Source: Gnetum montanum (taxonomy: Eukaryota > Streptophyta > Gnetopsida > Gnetales > Gnetaceae). From it: 64,000 bases of DNA. Position 1 is the stretch's first letter. The number at the start of each line of letters is the position of its first letter. Shown here piece after piece: positions 1-12,640 of this stretch. The stretch spans positions 381,313 through 445,312 of the forward strand of contig MNCI01019132.1 of NCBI GenBank assembly GCA_015680685.1, written 5' to 3'. The notes beneath the pieces are model-generated. The model made no database searches. It worked only from the letters and a program-made list of their open reading frames with translations, and was not told the DNA's origin. Made by a program: the position numbers and the translations under genes.

Positions 1-189
1 GGCACATGGAAATTATTCTAACTCTGGAATGGAAAAATGATAAGAGTTTGGCTAAGGTCTAGATCTAGATGGAGAAAAAAGGAAGAGCTACCTGTTATTT
101 ATAGAATTAGCAGCGGGCTGCAATATCGCGTATGCGAGATTGCACGGAAGGACATGATATCGCGGCCCATGCAATATCATGTCCCATCA
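1..189 (-). repeat. LTR end fragment (rho type) at the left edge
   Basis: The sequence matches the right-hand end (in plus coordinates) of the LTRs at 23151-24087, 29421-30432 and 33898-34950. It shares the GGCACATGGAAA...ATTCTA block, a TTATTTATAGA (minus-strand TATA) block and GATATCGCG motifs, and closes with CCCATCA where the others have CTCATCA. It starts before the window. Confidence 0.75.
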
Positions 190-270
190 ATAATATTTAT
201 GGATTTTCTATGCCACATCAATGGGATCACGTCAATGTGGCTAGTTGCATTAATGGAATCCCATTGACAT
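190..270 (-). repeat. U3 remnant resembling the E1 5' LTR
   Basis: This stretch aligns with 8795-8850 of the E1 right LTR (GGATC..GTCAATG, TTGCATTAATG, ATC..TTGACA) and carries a perfect 10-bp inverted pair, TCAATGGGAT and ATCCCATTGA. It is followed directly by CATGACTGAA, which in E3 lies just inside the polypurine tract. The real LTR terminus and polypurine tract therefore seem to be deleted here. Confidence 0.5.
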
Positions 271-1725
271 GACTGAAAGATAGAATTTTTCATCATTAAA
301 AATAATAGAAAAGAAAAATATTTTTTTACATAAAATTGAAGTTCATAGGAAGTTAGAAGAGCTAAGAACATGATGAAATTCTTGAAGAGGACTAGATGAT
401 TCACAAAAAAAGGAGATTTTTCTTGGAGAAAATTCATGAAGGAGTGCACAACTAGATGTAACCAACATAAAATGCAATAGATTTGAAAGAAAAAAATGTC
501 CAAGGGATATGGAACTTAACTAGCCCAACCAAGGAGTATGCAAGTGGGTCCTTCCCATAGTAGGCTCATGTTCTTTCATGCCCTTGCATGTCCTCAAACC
601 AAGGATTCCATGGGCCACATGGATGATTAATGTTTATGGTTAGTTAAGGACCAAATCACCAAATAAACTATCAATGAACTTTGACCATATCAAACTAAGA
701 CATTGAAACAAACATGAAAATCAACAATGAGCTGAGTTATAAAAAGCATGGACAAATGAAGAGAGAGTAGAATTGAGTCCTGTATCATGATCACATGAAG
801 TCCCTTATGGATTTGTGATTTATATGATCTGATAACATCCATCCTTAGTCCAAATTAAAACAAATCACTTTCAATGACTTCGCATTTATATGCTTAGACT
901 CATCCACCCCCTCAAGGCATAAGAATATCCCTACAAATTAATCACAATTTCTAAAAGAGAAGAAAAGAGAAGTAAAAAGTGAAATGGGCCTTAGTTAGAG
1001 GGGACCTTGAGGCATGGGTAACATGTCTTTCTAGTTCCATAACTAGTGTGTGTAGCCTGTTATTATTTCTAAGGGGTGTGCTTTAGATTCCCATTATTGT
1101 TTTTTTTTTTTAGATTTTTGGATGGAAACCACACCATGCAAAGACTTTGCTTCTTATTATTGGTTGACAGTAGAATGGTAAGAAATCCATAGAAACAATC
1201 ATGCATCCAAGAGGGTAGGCAAGTATAAAGAGTGTCAAATCCCCTTGATGTCACATCCTTATCTATCCATTTAATCCTTTCAAGTTTGAAAACTACCAAG
1301 ATCACAAATTCATTAAAAGTTTCATTTCAGGAGGGACCTCATACTTCCAAAACTAGGGAACATGATAGAGTTTCATGAATGCATGGATGACATGGACTCA
1401 CTACTTATTATCATGAAAATAAACCATTTCTTAGTTATCAAAATCAAAATTTAAAGATAAAATCAAGACAATAGTAATCAAATAACATTATAGTACAAAC
1501 CACCATCAATTGACAACTACAGTTGCACTAAGTCCTAGTGACAATAAAGGAAAATATAAGAAAAAAACTCCAAACCAAATAAAGGAAAATATAGAATAAA
1601 TTGTAAAATATTTAAGAAAGAGAAAATGTACTAAAAATGATGTAAAACAAAAAACTATGAAAATAGAAAAAATGAAAAACTAAGAAGCCACTTTGTTTGA
1701 TCAACATGGATGGCCATCTCCCCCA
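271..1725 (-). other. E1 3' non-coding region
   Basis: No gene is seen. The segment is related to the E3 3' region: the GGGTCCTTCCCATAGTAGGCTCATG block near 547-572 matches 24850-24873, and the poly-T plus CCACACCATGCAAAGACTTT block near 1090-1150 matches 63720-63787. The plus-strand A-rich stretch 1550-1680 is the sense-strand T-rich tract that follows pol in every element here. Confidence 0.6.
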
Positions 1726-2870
1726 CGGCTAAGTTGGAAGGAGGAGATCTAAAAAATTGAATGTACTTGTCCATCGGTTGAGGTGTTTTGGTCACTGGCT
1801 CTCTTGGGTTCATGAAAAGGTTTAAGCTATTGCATGTTGACCAACAACTTTTTGTTTGGGCTTTTAGGTTTGTCTATTAACATGGACCTAAAAGGAAAGG
1901 TTTAATAGATAATGTAAGGCCCTTCCCACAATGTTTGGAACTTAGTTCTTTATGGTACGTGTGTGGGATTCTAGCATAGGACCCTATCTCCCCATTGAAA
2001 TCTCACTTTCCTGATTCTAAGGTCATCTCATTATTTATTAAATGCTTTATGCACTTCATTAGTTGACAGGGCCACTAATTAGTTCTCATCTAGCACATTG
2101 AGATTCATTAACCTTTTTTTCTATGTTAGGCTAATGTCAAGGAAAAGATCATAGGTGATTGATAGTGTACAAAGCTCTACTTGGATAGGAAGAATTGGTA
2201 GCTTTCTATACAAAAGCTCATAGGGATAGTAGCCAATAGGAATTTTCCAAGTGAAGTAGTAAGTCCAAAGGACATTGTTGAGTTTTATGTTCCAATCCCT
2301 CCTATATTTACTAACAGTTCTTGTTAATATTTTTATGATCTCCCTATTTGTAACTTTTTCTTGATCATTAGCTTGGAGGTGGTAGGATGTTATTATTTTA
2401 TGCTCAACCCCCAATCATTGCATGAGTTTCCAAGAGTTAGTGCTTGTAAAATGAGTTTCGTTATCAGAAATAAGTGCATGTGGCATCGCAAACCTATTTA
2501 CAACATGTTGTTTTACAAACTGAGCAATCATAGAATATGTGCAATCAGTGATAGTAGCTACTTCTACCCACTTTGTACACTAGTCAATAGTTACTATAAT
2601 GTACATATTTCTATTGGACATGGGAATGATGGGACCCATGAAATTGATGTCGCAAATTTCAAAGGGCTTCAATGATTGGATCCACTACTAAGATCCCTTC
2701 ATACAAGTTGTCATTCCACCATCACATTGATAGTGTTCATAGGAGCAAGAGCATCTCTAAAAAATATTGGCCAATGATACCCTTCCATGAGGATCTTAAT
2801 GGCCATGTGTCTCCTAGCATAGTGGCCTCCATAAGGGTTCTCATGAGCATCTTGAAAAATACGTAGTTGA
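1726..2870 (-). pseudogene. E1 integrase remnant
   Basis: Minus-strand translation of 2121-2414 gives an integrase segment with YHLQAND, KVTNREI, LWTYYFTWKIPIGYYPYELLY, the usual end of the gypsy integrase catalytic core. The C-terminal domain (LWEGPYII-like) follows toward 1800 in shifted frames. The zinc-binding N-terminal part around 2700-2870 is only faintly readable (GDTWPLRS-type block). In an active element this enzyme would insert the cDNA. Stops and frameshifts make it non-functional. Confidence 0.8.
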
Positions 2871-2959
2871 TTAGTATCAAGTACATACCATTGAACTAGG
2901 CCATCTGCTCATGCCTTGTAAAGGTGTCCATTAATTTCCATGAAGTGTTTTACCTGGTA

Positions 2960-4430
2960 AAGAAACTATTATTTCTTCCTATTTCCCCAATCCTATGGGA
3001 TCTTCTAAGTAAGAAGATAGGTGAGAACGCCATCATACCAATTGGTTTCAGTGGACAATTGTTTAATTATAACACTAACAAAGAGGAGTTCATTTGGAAA
3101 CTGATCCAAAAGTGGGCTCTCCTTCTCTTTAGTGTCCCATCTCAACTAAGACAAGTGGTCAGCAACTATGTTCTTATTTCCCTTTCAATCTACCATTTTC
3201 ATATTGAATTCTTACAAGATCATCAACCACCGTATGACATAGGAGCTCACCATTGGCTTATTCATCAGGAATTGAATTGCACTGTGGTCCATGTGCACAA
3301 ACACCTTGTACCCAAGTACATAGTTCTTGAATTTTTCTAAGGCATACATCACTACCATTAGTTCTTTCTCCATTATGGTGTAATTTAGCTGCACATCCAC
3401 AATGCTTCTACTCACATAGTGAATGTAGTAAGGATGTATCTACCATTCAACTACATGAGCACAACCCTGAAGGCATAATTGGATGTGTCCATCATGATGT
3501 GGAAAAGCTTGGACTAGTCAAGTGCTCATAGAATTGGAGTTTACACAAGCTTTTTCTTGAGTTGCTAGAATGCATGCTTACATTCCTTGCTCTAGACAAA
3601 CAGAGCATCCTCCTTTGTTAGGTCCACCAATGGTTTAGCAATCTTGGAGAAATTCTCAATGAATCATCGGTAGTAGCCAATGTGGCCAAGGAATGACCTC
3701 ACATCTTTAACTGTTTCTAGCTATCAGGTAATTCTTTGAATGACCCTTATTTTTTAAGGATCCACCTTAATCCCTTTTTTTGAAATTCTATGCCCCAACA
3801 CAAAGCCCTTTTGGACCATCAAGTGGCTTTTCTACCAGCTAAGCCTAAGGCTTGTCTCAATGCACATTTTCAGAACTTGCTCAAGATGGTCCAAGGCTTG
3901 CTTGAGTGTAGCCCCATAGGTGGAGAAGTCATCCATGAAGACTTTCACCTGCTACCAATCTACTATTGAAAAATGCTCAAGATAAGGTGTTGGAATGTGG
4001 TAAGGATATTGCATTGGCCAAATGGCATCTTTCTGTATGTGAAGGTCCCCTAGGAACTCATCAATGTGGTTTTGGCCTAATCCTCTAGTGCTATTTAGAT
4101 TTGGTTATAGCCACTATAATCATCCAAAAAGCTATAGTAACAATGCCTAGAAATAGTCTCCAACACATAGGTCCACAAATAGCAAAAAAAAAATCCTTAT
4201 ATGTTGCCATGTTCAACATCTTGAAGTCAATGTAAACCCTCTATTTCCCACCTTTCTTTGGCACTATTGCAAGTGGGCTAACCCACTCACTATCTGCAAT
4301 GGAATAAATGAACCCTAACTTGAGGAGTTGTTTAATATTCTCTTTGATAATCTGGTTCAGTTTGGGGTTCAACTGCTATTTTGGCTACCTCTTTGGTTTA
4401 ATAGAGACATCTGTGTAGATGCGATGCTAG
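2960..4430 (-). pseudogene. E1 reverse transcriptase and RNase H remnant
   Basis: The RT region starts near 4430 with an ADSEWVSPLAIVPKK-like block. The active-site loop reads FMDDFS at 3922-3939 (minus), the form typical of plant Athila/Tat RTs. RNase H follows at 3212-3415 with VQLNYTIMEKELMVVMYALE and HMDHSAIQFLM, matching the QLNYTTTEKELLA and TDH motifs of the family. Several in-frame stops and frame changes lie between the blocks. The product would copy genomic RNA into DNA; this copy cannot. Confidence 0.85.
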
Positions 4431-4799
4431 CATATCCTTAGATCAATTCTAGTTAGCTCATGATATGACCAAGAAAAGGCTATTGGCCATTTTTTGATCA
4501 CCTCCAATAGCTTCTTTTTCTACATAGAAGCAAGGTTGATATTAATAATAACTGGCTTGTCATTTTTTAGAAAAGCATATTCCATTATAGCTAGCAGAGT
4601 TTTTAACTCAAGGAGCTCCTATTTAAAGCTCTTAGTGATTCTCAACTCTTCCCAGTTGGTGTCCTTAGGTTCATCAGAGAGTTGGCAATGGATTTTCTCC
4701 ATCTCATCCATGACCTTAATGTAGGCACTCATTAGGCTCTTAGTTTCTTCCCTACACAAAGTTGAGCTACTTTTAGATTCAACTATTAGTCACTAGATG

Positions 4800-5350
4800 T
4801 CCTATTTTGTGGCTATTGCATATAGACACCTTTGGATGTTTGTGACATCTACACATTGCCTGGATGTGGTGATTGTTGTACTCTTTACTATCCATAACTT
4901 TTGCATGTAATAGTACCCTATGTCACTGTATGCAATGCATGGAATGCACTTCCTCTCAATTTTTCCAAAATCATTTTCCCTGAAAATTTCTAAGGATATG
5001 TCTCTGATTCCCAACCACACATCTATTGTACTCAGCCAAGCCCTTTCCATGATGATTGAAAATTCACCCTTGTAGTTGTTTACTCAAATCACCAAGAAGT
5101 CAGTAGGATAGGACCACCCATAAATGGTGGTCATAATGTCCTCTAGCATTTCTAAGGAAGTAGTGATGGACTAATCTACTAACTCAAGATGAATGTTGCT
5201 CTTCTTAAGAGGAGACAAGTTCTAGGCTTTGTACATTTAATGAGACATTAGATTGACACCAGAACCTAAGTCTAGAAGAGCCTTGCAAGGGTCATTCTCA
5301 GTGATTTGTAAGTAAATTAGGGGACTTCTAAGATCATATCTCCTCCTAGG
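4800..5350 (-). pseudogene. E1 aspartic protease remnant
   Basis: Minus-strand translation shows a DLGSGVNLMS block near 5265-5300 (the E3 counterpart is DSGSGVNLIS) and then ERAWLSTIDVWLGIRDISLEI at 4980-5050, matching the MGRAWLST block found in all elements here. The catalytic D-S/T-G motif is altered to D-L-G and the frame contains stops. This is the retropepsin that would process Gag-Pol. Confidence 0.7.
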
Positions 5351-5639
5351 AATGTGGCCAACCTTTATCTAATCTATGATTACATGGGTTAACATTATAC
5401 TATGTACTTTGAAAGGTGTTTGGTTTGAAGGGATCTCAAAGGATGTTGTAGTGAAGGAAGGAGGAGCAAGATTAATAGTCGTAGGTGTTTATGAGGGCTT
5501 AGTAAGACTATTGGTTCGTAAAAAGGGTCATTTTCAAGGTTTATTATCCAAACCACTTGGTTGGGAAGCCAACTATAAATTAATAGCCTTGTGGCATTTC
5601 TTTGCTAAGGCTAGGTTGAAATTTCACATTGCATGAATG

Positions 5640-7947
5640 GAGTTGATGTAACTAAGTTGAGGGTGAAGGTATAGGTGTAGAAGGATGATGAGGATAACAT
5701 AGAAATGGGGATTCTCCTCTTGGAGATTATGCTTTGTAATACTCAAGAGGATAGTAGTGATGTTAGAAAGAGGTGTGACTAGAAGAGTCACATGCAGAAA
5801 TCAACTACTAAACATATTACCCATATGGATTTAGCTATTGCGAAGGGTACTGCTACCTTGGTGATGGCATTCCCCATAACTATGGGTGCTACCATTATTG
5901 GTACTTCTCATGAAGTTGAGGTGGACCTCCACTCAAATAATAGGCTTATTGTTGGTGGAACTACGTATAGTTGCCTTGAGGATAAGACAAATACCTGGGT
6001 GCTTATCTTTTTGCCAATCTAGGATTCAGCACATACATCTTAGATTCTTGCAAGTGTGACATAATTGGGCAACATCCCTTAGTATGCTCGTATTGGTAGA
6101 TGTCACATCCACCACCATCATTTATCTCAAAATCAGCAACCTCTTCAATAGAAACAACTTTGCCCTTATCACTCTAATGGGCACATTCAGTTTCCTTCAT
6201 TCTCCTTCAATCATGATCACTACCATGTTCTTTACACTCCTTTAAAATTTGGAGAGTGGTTTAGAAATTTTCATCCATAGAGTCCCACATTTTATCTACC
6301 TTAGTTGATATTTTAGAAACAAATTTTTGTATCAATAAGGTCTTACGTTGCACAACTTTATCAAGTGGTGCCTCCTCTTCATTATCACAAAATTGAACCT
6401 TCCTTATGTGGATAGAAGGGTCCCAATTGTACTCCTTCATAATTTTCCTTTTCTCAACTCACCTTCTTCTTTGGCCACTTGCTCAATCATCCTTTAGATC
6501 TAATGCGCTCTTAGTTTTATAAGTCTTCCTTGGGCATAGATCCTAGGAGTTCTCATTATTTTTTTCCTAAGTCCATCTATGATATGGTGGAGTTTCTTTC
6601 TTTGAGAAATGCTATGGCCTAGGCACATGTGTAATAGAAAGTAATATCTGCCCATGGTTGCATCGAAGGACTCATGTGTTCCTTGCTTCCAATGTTGGAT
6701 CTACTTCCTTATGTTAAACACTCAAGAGTATGCTTGATACTTATCATTGAAGGGTTCAACCATTGTACTCCATCATCTAATTGATTCTAATTCTAAGGAC
6801 CTATACTAGCTTTTAGCCTGCTTGATGTGTCCTAGGGAATACCTTTGATTTTTTCCATTTGTTCTCAATGTTCTATAAAGCACATGCATCGTGAAAGGCT
6901 TGGAGATGGTTTTGTGCATCAGAATTGTATCCCCCTTCAAACTTAGGAATATTTTTCATGTCCAACTATTTTTAATCCAGATGTCTTTCATGTGCCTTAT
7001 TAGAACCCTCACATCCTTTCCAATGTTTAGCATATTTTTGGTTGCAAGTAAAGGCTCATCATAATCATGATCCGTGTGATGATCATGATGCTTATGATGC
7101 CCTCTGCTATCCCTTCGTTTATGGTAGTGGGCCTTCCTTAATTACCCATACCCCTAGTCTCTACTATTTCATTAGGCTCTATGATCATCTCTATCCTACC
7201 AGTCACCTTCTTCATAGTCTTGTCCTCTATGGCTTCGATTGTAGCTACAGGAGGAAGAAGATGAGGATGAAGAAGATGAAGAGGAAGGAGGACTAGCACC
7301 AAAATGGTGTCTACTACTTCCTCTCCTTTGGTCTTGACCATGTTCACCATGTTTGTCTTTATCATGATGCCTATCATTGTTCTTGCCTTAATTCCCTCAT
7401 GCTCATGGAACCTATTCTTCCCCAAACCAGGATTGTTTATAGTTGATTGTAAATTCTAGTTAAGGGTCCCTTCATCGAAAAGAAGGGAAGGAGAGTCAAT
7501 GTTTTGAAAACCCCCAAAAAATGGATCCTCACCATCCTTTTTTCCTAGTAAGAACAAAGAGTTTATGACCATTTTGTCCTTCGATGCCTCATAACATGCC
7601 TCCATTTGTCGATCGTTCCACCATTGTGCATTTGAGGGATGATAATCTCAACAATCATGGTCCTACATAATGTACTCAGCATTGAGCCCCTGGATGCCCA
7701 ATCTCATGAGATTATTATGCAGCATCACATGAACTAATTGATTGATCTATAACAAAATGTTGTTCTCCATGCCCCTCAACCGCATCTATTCATCCTTGTG
7801 CAAGATGAAGGTGAAGTCAGAAATATACTCATTTAGATGAGTATAGATCACTTTGCATTGTTGGGCCACAGGTGGTTTTGGGCCTTCTTTCCTTTGATTG
7901 GAAGTGTGTTCAAATTATACTATTCTCTTATGTAATTATTTTGACAT
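5640..7947 (-). pseudogene. E1 gag remnant
   Basis: The likely start is the ATG at 7945-7947 (minus). It is followed by an N-terminal block YTHLNEYISDFTFILHKDE that is conserved in all five elements, a charged low-complexity stretch (about 7140-7430) and a capsid-like block (EGGYN..., FHDACAL, FPRTH) at about 6350-7020. Near 6040-6110 a Cys/His block ending in GCCPIMSHLQES occurs. Stops and frameshifts are frequent. Gag would form the particle that packages the element RNA. Confidence 0.75.
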
Positions 7948-8014
7948 TAGGATTTATTACAATGTCATTATATAATTTTACTAACTCCTAGGTAGTCCAC
8001 GTAGCTAACTAAAG

Positions 8015-8032
8015 TTCCCAACAATGGTGCTA
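8015..8032 (-). other. E1 primer binding site (decayed tRNA-Asp type)
   Basis: One base inside the LTR, the minus strand reads TAGCACCATTGTTGGGAA. It matches the E3 site TGGCGTTGTTGCCGGGGA and the known plant tRNA-Asp primer site except for changes that are mostly G-to-A or C-to-T. Confidence 0.6.
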
Positions 8033-8033
8033 A

Positions 8034-8878
8034 TGATGACTATTGAGCAATCTCTATGCCCAACCATATGAATCACTAGTGTCCACTAAGCAATCCAGTT
8101 GAATTCCACAAACTTTAGCTCTCTAAGTATTACTTTTTCCTATGTAGTAAATCTCAAAGATGTGATCTTCGTCTTCCCAATTCCACTTGTGAGGTACAAT
8201 GGTATCATTAAGTGTAACTAAGGCATATGATTTTTATCATTTTTATGCTTTCTATTTAATTTGCCTAAGTTTTGAATATAAAGTAATTAAATGTTTAATT
8301 AATATAATAACTAATTAATTCCTTAACTAAACCTAACACAAGCATCCATTTCCACCTTCTGTACGCATCCTAAACACGTTGCAATGCTACTAGGATTACC
8401 AAGTGTTAACATATGTTCAAGGTGTTCATACCTATGTGTGTTAATTATCTACTACCAATTAATTATTTAAATGCTTGAACATAATTGCATGAAGAATAAA
8501 TGAATTAAAGTAAATATTTCACTAAGTCCAAGTGTTGCAAGGTCTACGAAGAAAGCTCATCTTTATTGCCACTCACACTAAGGTGTCCAAGTACATTGAT
8601 GCATAAATAAAGATCCATGCACTTCTCACTTCTATTGCAGGCACTTAGAAAATATTCTAACATTCTAACTCTAGAAGAAAAAAAATGAAAGAGTTCATCT
8701 AAGCTATCAATCAATGAATGCTATAAATGGGATGGGTGCGAACATTTATATAGGCAAGACTAGACATTGCATTGATGCATTAAACCATGCATTGACAGGA
8801 TCGTGTCAATGCATTTGCATTAATGAGATCATGTTGACACGGTCATGTTGATGCGGTCTAATCAACCATGACTCATCA
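8034..8878 (-). repeat. E1 5' LTR
   Basis: It is bounded in plus coordinates by TGATGAC and CTCATCA, the same inverted termini as the other LTRs. It contains a minus-strand TATA box (CCTATATAAAT, about 8740-8751) and, between this and the terminus, a perfect inverted pair GCATTGACA (8789-8797) and TGTCAATGC (8804-8812). The overall plan matches the rho LTRs, but it is clearly diverged from them. Confidence 0.75.
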
Positions 8879-8885
8879 CATAGTA

Positions 8886-9160
8886 TTTAGTGTTACCTAT
8901 ATGATTTCCCTTAGCATTACATATGTAATATTATTTAGCATTACCAATCTATGATTGGTAGTTGGCCTCTTGGCCTAAAATAGTGACTTGAAGTACATAT
9001 GTTGGTGTTATGTTTAGAATATTATTTAATGTTATTTATAGACTCTTCTTTGATCATTATAGAAAATAATATTTAGTGTTAGCCATAGACTCATCCTTAG
9101 TGTTATGGATGTAACATTATTTAGTGTTACTAATTTATGATTGGTAGTTGGCCTCTTGAT
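8886..9160. repeat. Duplicated 88-bp motif in non-coding DNA
   Basis: An ATTTAGTGTTA...TATGATTGGTAGTTGGCCTCTTG unit of about 88 bp occurs at 8886-8973 and again at about 9073-9160, with moderate divergence. No gene is seen in 8879-9164. Confidence 0.6.
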
Positions 9161-9164
9161 CAAA

Positions 9165-9713
9165 AAGATGAAATCCCTTGATGTATGTTGTTTGTAGATG
9201 ATATTGTACTGGTAGATACTACTCTAAAAAATATTAATTCTAAAATGGAGAAGTTAAAACATGTTTTAAAATCAAAATGCTTAAAATTAGGAAAAATAAA
9301 ACAAAATATATGGAATGTGATTTCAATAATAGCATAAATGGTAAATATAAGTAACAATTCAAAACCAAAATGTTCCCACACTACAAACAATTACACTACC
9401 TAGAATCAATTCTCTAATCAAATGGTGAAACTGATTAAGATATAAAAAATGGAATTGAGGTAGGATGATCAAATTAAATAAGGCTAGTAGTATTCTAAGT
9501 AATAAAAGAATACCAATAAAACTAAAGGGCAAGCCTACTATCTAATATAGTGCTAAATGTTCGGTAGTACAATAGAGGCATGAACACATTATTGTGATAG
9601 AAATATGAATGTTTAGATGGATGTGGAATTTTATCAAATGAGATAAATTGCATAATATAAATAGTAGAGAAAGTTTTTGATTGATTTCTATCCTATTTTA
9701 GATAAGCTACAAG
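9165..9713 (+). pseudogene. LINE-1 fragment: RTE-like reverse transcriptase C-terminal part
   Basis: Reading frames on the plus strand, with frameshifts, give CMLFVDDIVLVDTT (RT active site, VDD for the usual ADD), then KTKYMECDF, LESI..NGETD and RIPIKLKGKPT, followed by MFRWMW. These are, in order, the characteristic blocks of plant RTE-type non-LTR retrotransposons (ADDIVLVDE, KTEYMEC, GSIIQKDGEID, RIPLKLKGKFY, MLRWM). No 5' part is present. The fragment stops at the E2 insertion site, and I could not recognise its continuation on the right side of E2. Confidence 0.75.
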
Positions 9714-9718
9714 AATAC

Positions 9719-10609
9719 TGATGAACCATCAATAATACAAGCTGCGTTGATGCATGTCCATTGACACAACCATGTTAATGAATCCTCATCAACACATGCT
9801 ACGATGCATTGATGTAGGTACATTGACATTGATGTAGTCATTTCTTATATAAATGCACACCCCTTACATTTATGACACCTTTAGGTGTTAACCTTAGCTA
9901 AAGTCTTACAATTTCCTCCTTTGAAAGTTAGAATATTTTTCCTTTGAGTGTCCACAGTGTAGATTTATGAGACCATATAAAACTTTATTCAAGTGCACAT
10001 ATACCTAGAAAAATTTGCATAGATGGTAATAAAATCAAGATTTCCTATATCCATTGGAACACTTAGACTAGTTTAATTCTACTTTTAACACTTTACTTTA
10101 CATGTAATTTACATTCTTATTCTTAAATAATTAATGTTATCATTCATAAGCAATGTATGTAGGACCATTTCGAGTATAATATAACACTTGGTAATCTTAG
10201 CAATGGATACTTAGTGCACCTAGTAGTATACACTTGGTAACCTATTAGCATTAATATTAGTTTTAGGATATATATGGCAAATGGGAATCAATACTCCATG
10301 TTAGGATAGCTAGTTAGTGAAGTAGTTAATAAATTAATTAATTCAATTATTAAATCTTGATTCAATCATCTATCAATTAGGAGAACAATAATAATAAATA
10401 TAAATATAAATATCTTATGCCTTAACCACACTTACTAGTATGCATAGATCAACAAAAGTGTAGATTGGGAAGATAATGACTTACAACTACCAACTCATTG
10501 TTTAGGAATATTGGTAGCTTAGGTACATAAGTCTATTGAATTTGATTGAATCATGTTTGAATGCTTGTGATTCATATGGTTAGGCACAAGGACTACCCAC
10601 TACTCATCA
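9719..10609 (+). repeat. E2 5' LTR (alpha type)
   Basis: It starts TGATGAACC and ends ACTCATCA. The U3 part contains repeated CATTGAC/GCATTGATG motifs (about 9755-9840), followed by a TATA box TTATATAAATG (9845-9855). Confidence 0.9.
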
Positions 10610-10736
10610 TTAGTACTCATCATTGTTAAATAGTGAATCCATAAAAAATTGTTGTAAGGAAAATATAATAGTCATCTTTCATACAAAATAATAATAATAA
10701 AATTATCTCAAGGAACACTTTTTACACATTACTAAC

Positions 10737-12640
10737 ATGGCTTCTTCTTGTAGGAATGAATCACCATCCTATGTCAACAAATCTAATCAACAATAGTATA
10801 GGACTAAAAGGACTACCAATGAGAAGCCTCAACAACTTAAGGTAGATCCCTAATATATGGATTTCATCTTTATTCTTCATCAAGATGAACAATTACGTTA
10901 GAGGGACATATAGGATAACATTTTATTACCCCCTAATTGGTCTATTCCTATCATGCTTAAGGCTAATCTCATAAAGCTAGGAATTAAATTATTAGGCCCA
11001 AAATATGAGGTGGTAGACTACATCTCTAGAGACTATCAATCCTTAGAAGAACAACTCAAAAAAGATCAATGCATAAAGGCACTTCATGAAGCCTCCAAGG
11101 ATAAAAGGATTCCAACATCATTATTTTTGTAATCATAAAAGGAAGATCTTGACTTCTTCTCAAGGTTGTCTTAGTATATGAATTCTCCTCCTTTTGTTGA
11201 GGATGATACCCTTCTCCAACTATTATAATCAACCTTGGAGAACAACCAAGGCAATGAGAGAATAGAGTCCAAGACCCAAAGAACATCAAAGAATAAATCT
11301 TCTAGTAATTCATCAAAACAAAAGGAGAAAGATCAAGCAAAGGACCATAGAAGAAGGATTTATAGGCACTGTTCTCCTAGTCCTCCATCTTAGCCATCCT
11401 TCTCCTCATCCAACTCTGACAGAAGAAGCTATGACCAAGAAATAAAAAGAAATGATCAGAATTAAGATGGAAATGACAAGAAATCCTATCATGATGATGG
11501 AAACCAAGAGCATAGACAACCACAAGAGGAAGAAGGGCATTACCTACAGAGAAGGCACAATGCGTCTCATCATAGGAGGCATGGCCATGATAGGGGCCAT
11601 CATGAATGCAATGACTATGATGAACCATTACTAGGTACCATGAATATGATTAATATTTTAGAAGCAGTTCAAATTCTCACCAGGCATCAAAAGGATAGCA
11701 AAATTAAAAGGCTAGATATGAAAAATATCCCTAAGTTTGAAGGAGGATATAATGTTGATCCATAGCATCATTTACAAGCCTTTCATGATGCTTGTGCCTT
11801 ACAAAACATGGAAAATGAGTGGCAAAAGTTAAAACTATTTCCAAGGACACTCATCAAAGAAGCATAAAGTTGGTACTAGTTCTTGAAACCAAAATCCATT
11901 TACACATGGAGTACGATGCTAGATCTATTTAATGACAAGTACTAGACACACTCCCAAGTGTTTAACTTAAGGAAATAAATTAAAGGATGAAAGTAAGAAA
12001 ATCATGAATCCTTGAATGCAACCTTGGACAAGTACTACTTCCTCTTGTACCAATTTCTAGGCCATGGATTTTCTCAAAGGAAGTAACTTTGCCACATTAT
12101 ATATGGGCTCCAAAACAAAGCTAGAGAAACTCTTGTGGTCTATGTCCAAGGAATACTTTTAGAAATGAAAACCTATTAGATCCAAACACTAATTGATTAA
12201 GTGGCAAAGGAATAAAGAGAGCTAAAAAAGATGAAAAGTACAAGAGAGTATAACAAGGATCATTCCATTCACAAAAGGGAGATGTGTTTCTATGATTCAA
12301 AGGAGGAAACATCTCTAGACAAAGTGGTGCAAATGAAAACCTTGCTAATTTAGAAAGTTATTATTGAAATATCATCTAAGGTAAATAAAATGTGAGAATC
12401 CTTATATGAGAAGTTCCAAACTACTCTCAAGATAGTGGAGGAGAAGATAGAGGAAGGTAGTAGAGATATAAGAAGATGAAAAGATATAGGTAGTGACTAG
12501 TATTAGCAAAAAGGTGAGGCTACAATGGTTGATGAGGTTACAAGTTCAAAAAAAATGATAACAAATATGAAATTTGATAATATGAACATCCCAAGGGATG
12601 TTGCCCTATAGTGTCACATCTATAAGAATCTAAAGTGTAT
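10737..12640 (+). pseudogene. E2 gag remnant
   Basis: The start ATG at 10737 (MASSCRNE) is followed by FIFILHQDEQLR with TAG codons replacing the Trp and Gln that E3 and E4 keep in QMRWRD and GN blocks. The capsid-like block lies at about 11715-12120 (NIPKFEGGYNVDP, FHDACALQNMENEW, LFPRTLI). The Cys/His block ending in HPKGCCPI is near 12564-12615. Multiple TAG stops prevent translation. Its role would be particle formation. Confidence 0.8.

Larger units (their letters stand above)
1..8878 (-). mobile_element. E1: decayed Ty3/gypsy LTR retrotransposon, truncated by window start
   Basis: On the minus strand the order is LTR (8034-8878), primer binding site, gag, protease, RT, RNase H, integrase, a non-coding 3' region and LTR remnants at the left edge. 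The order PR-RT-RH-IN, the FMDDFS form of the RT active site and a tRNA-Asp-like primer site place it with plant Ty3/gypsy elements, probably the Athila/Tat side. Every reading frame is broken by stops (mostly TAG) and frameshifts, so it is not autonomous. The 3' end is cut by the window start and no target-site duplication could be checked. Confidence 0.85.

Noticed and set aside
177-503. Open frame of about 108 codons on the minus strand
   Set aside because: It lies in LTR-end and non-coding retroelement sequence, is rich in Phe/Leu from AT-rich DNA, and matches nothing.
7042-7296. Plus-strand open frame in E1 rich in His, Asp and Tyr
   Set aside because: Antisense of the charged Gag linker; the homologous minus-strand frames in E3 are clearly gag.
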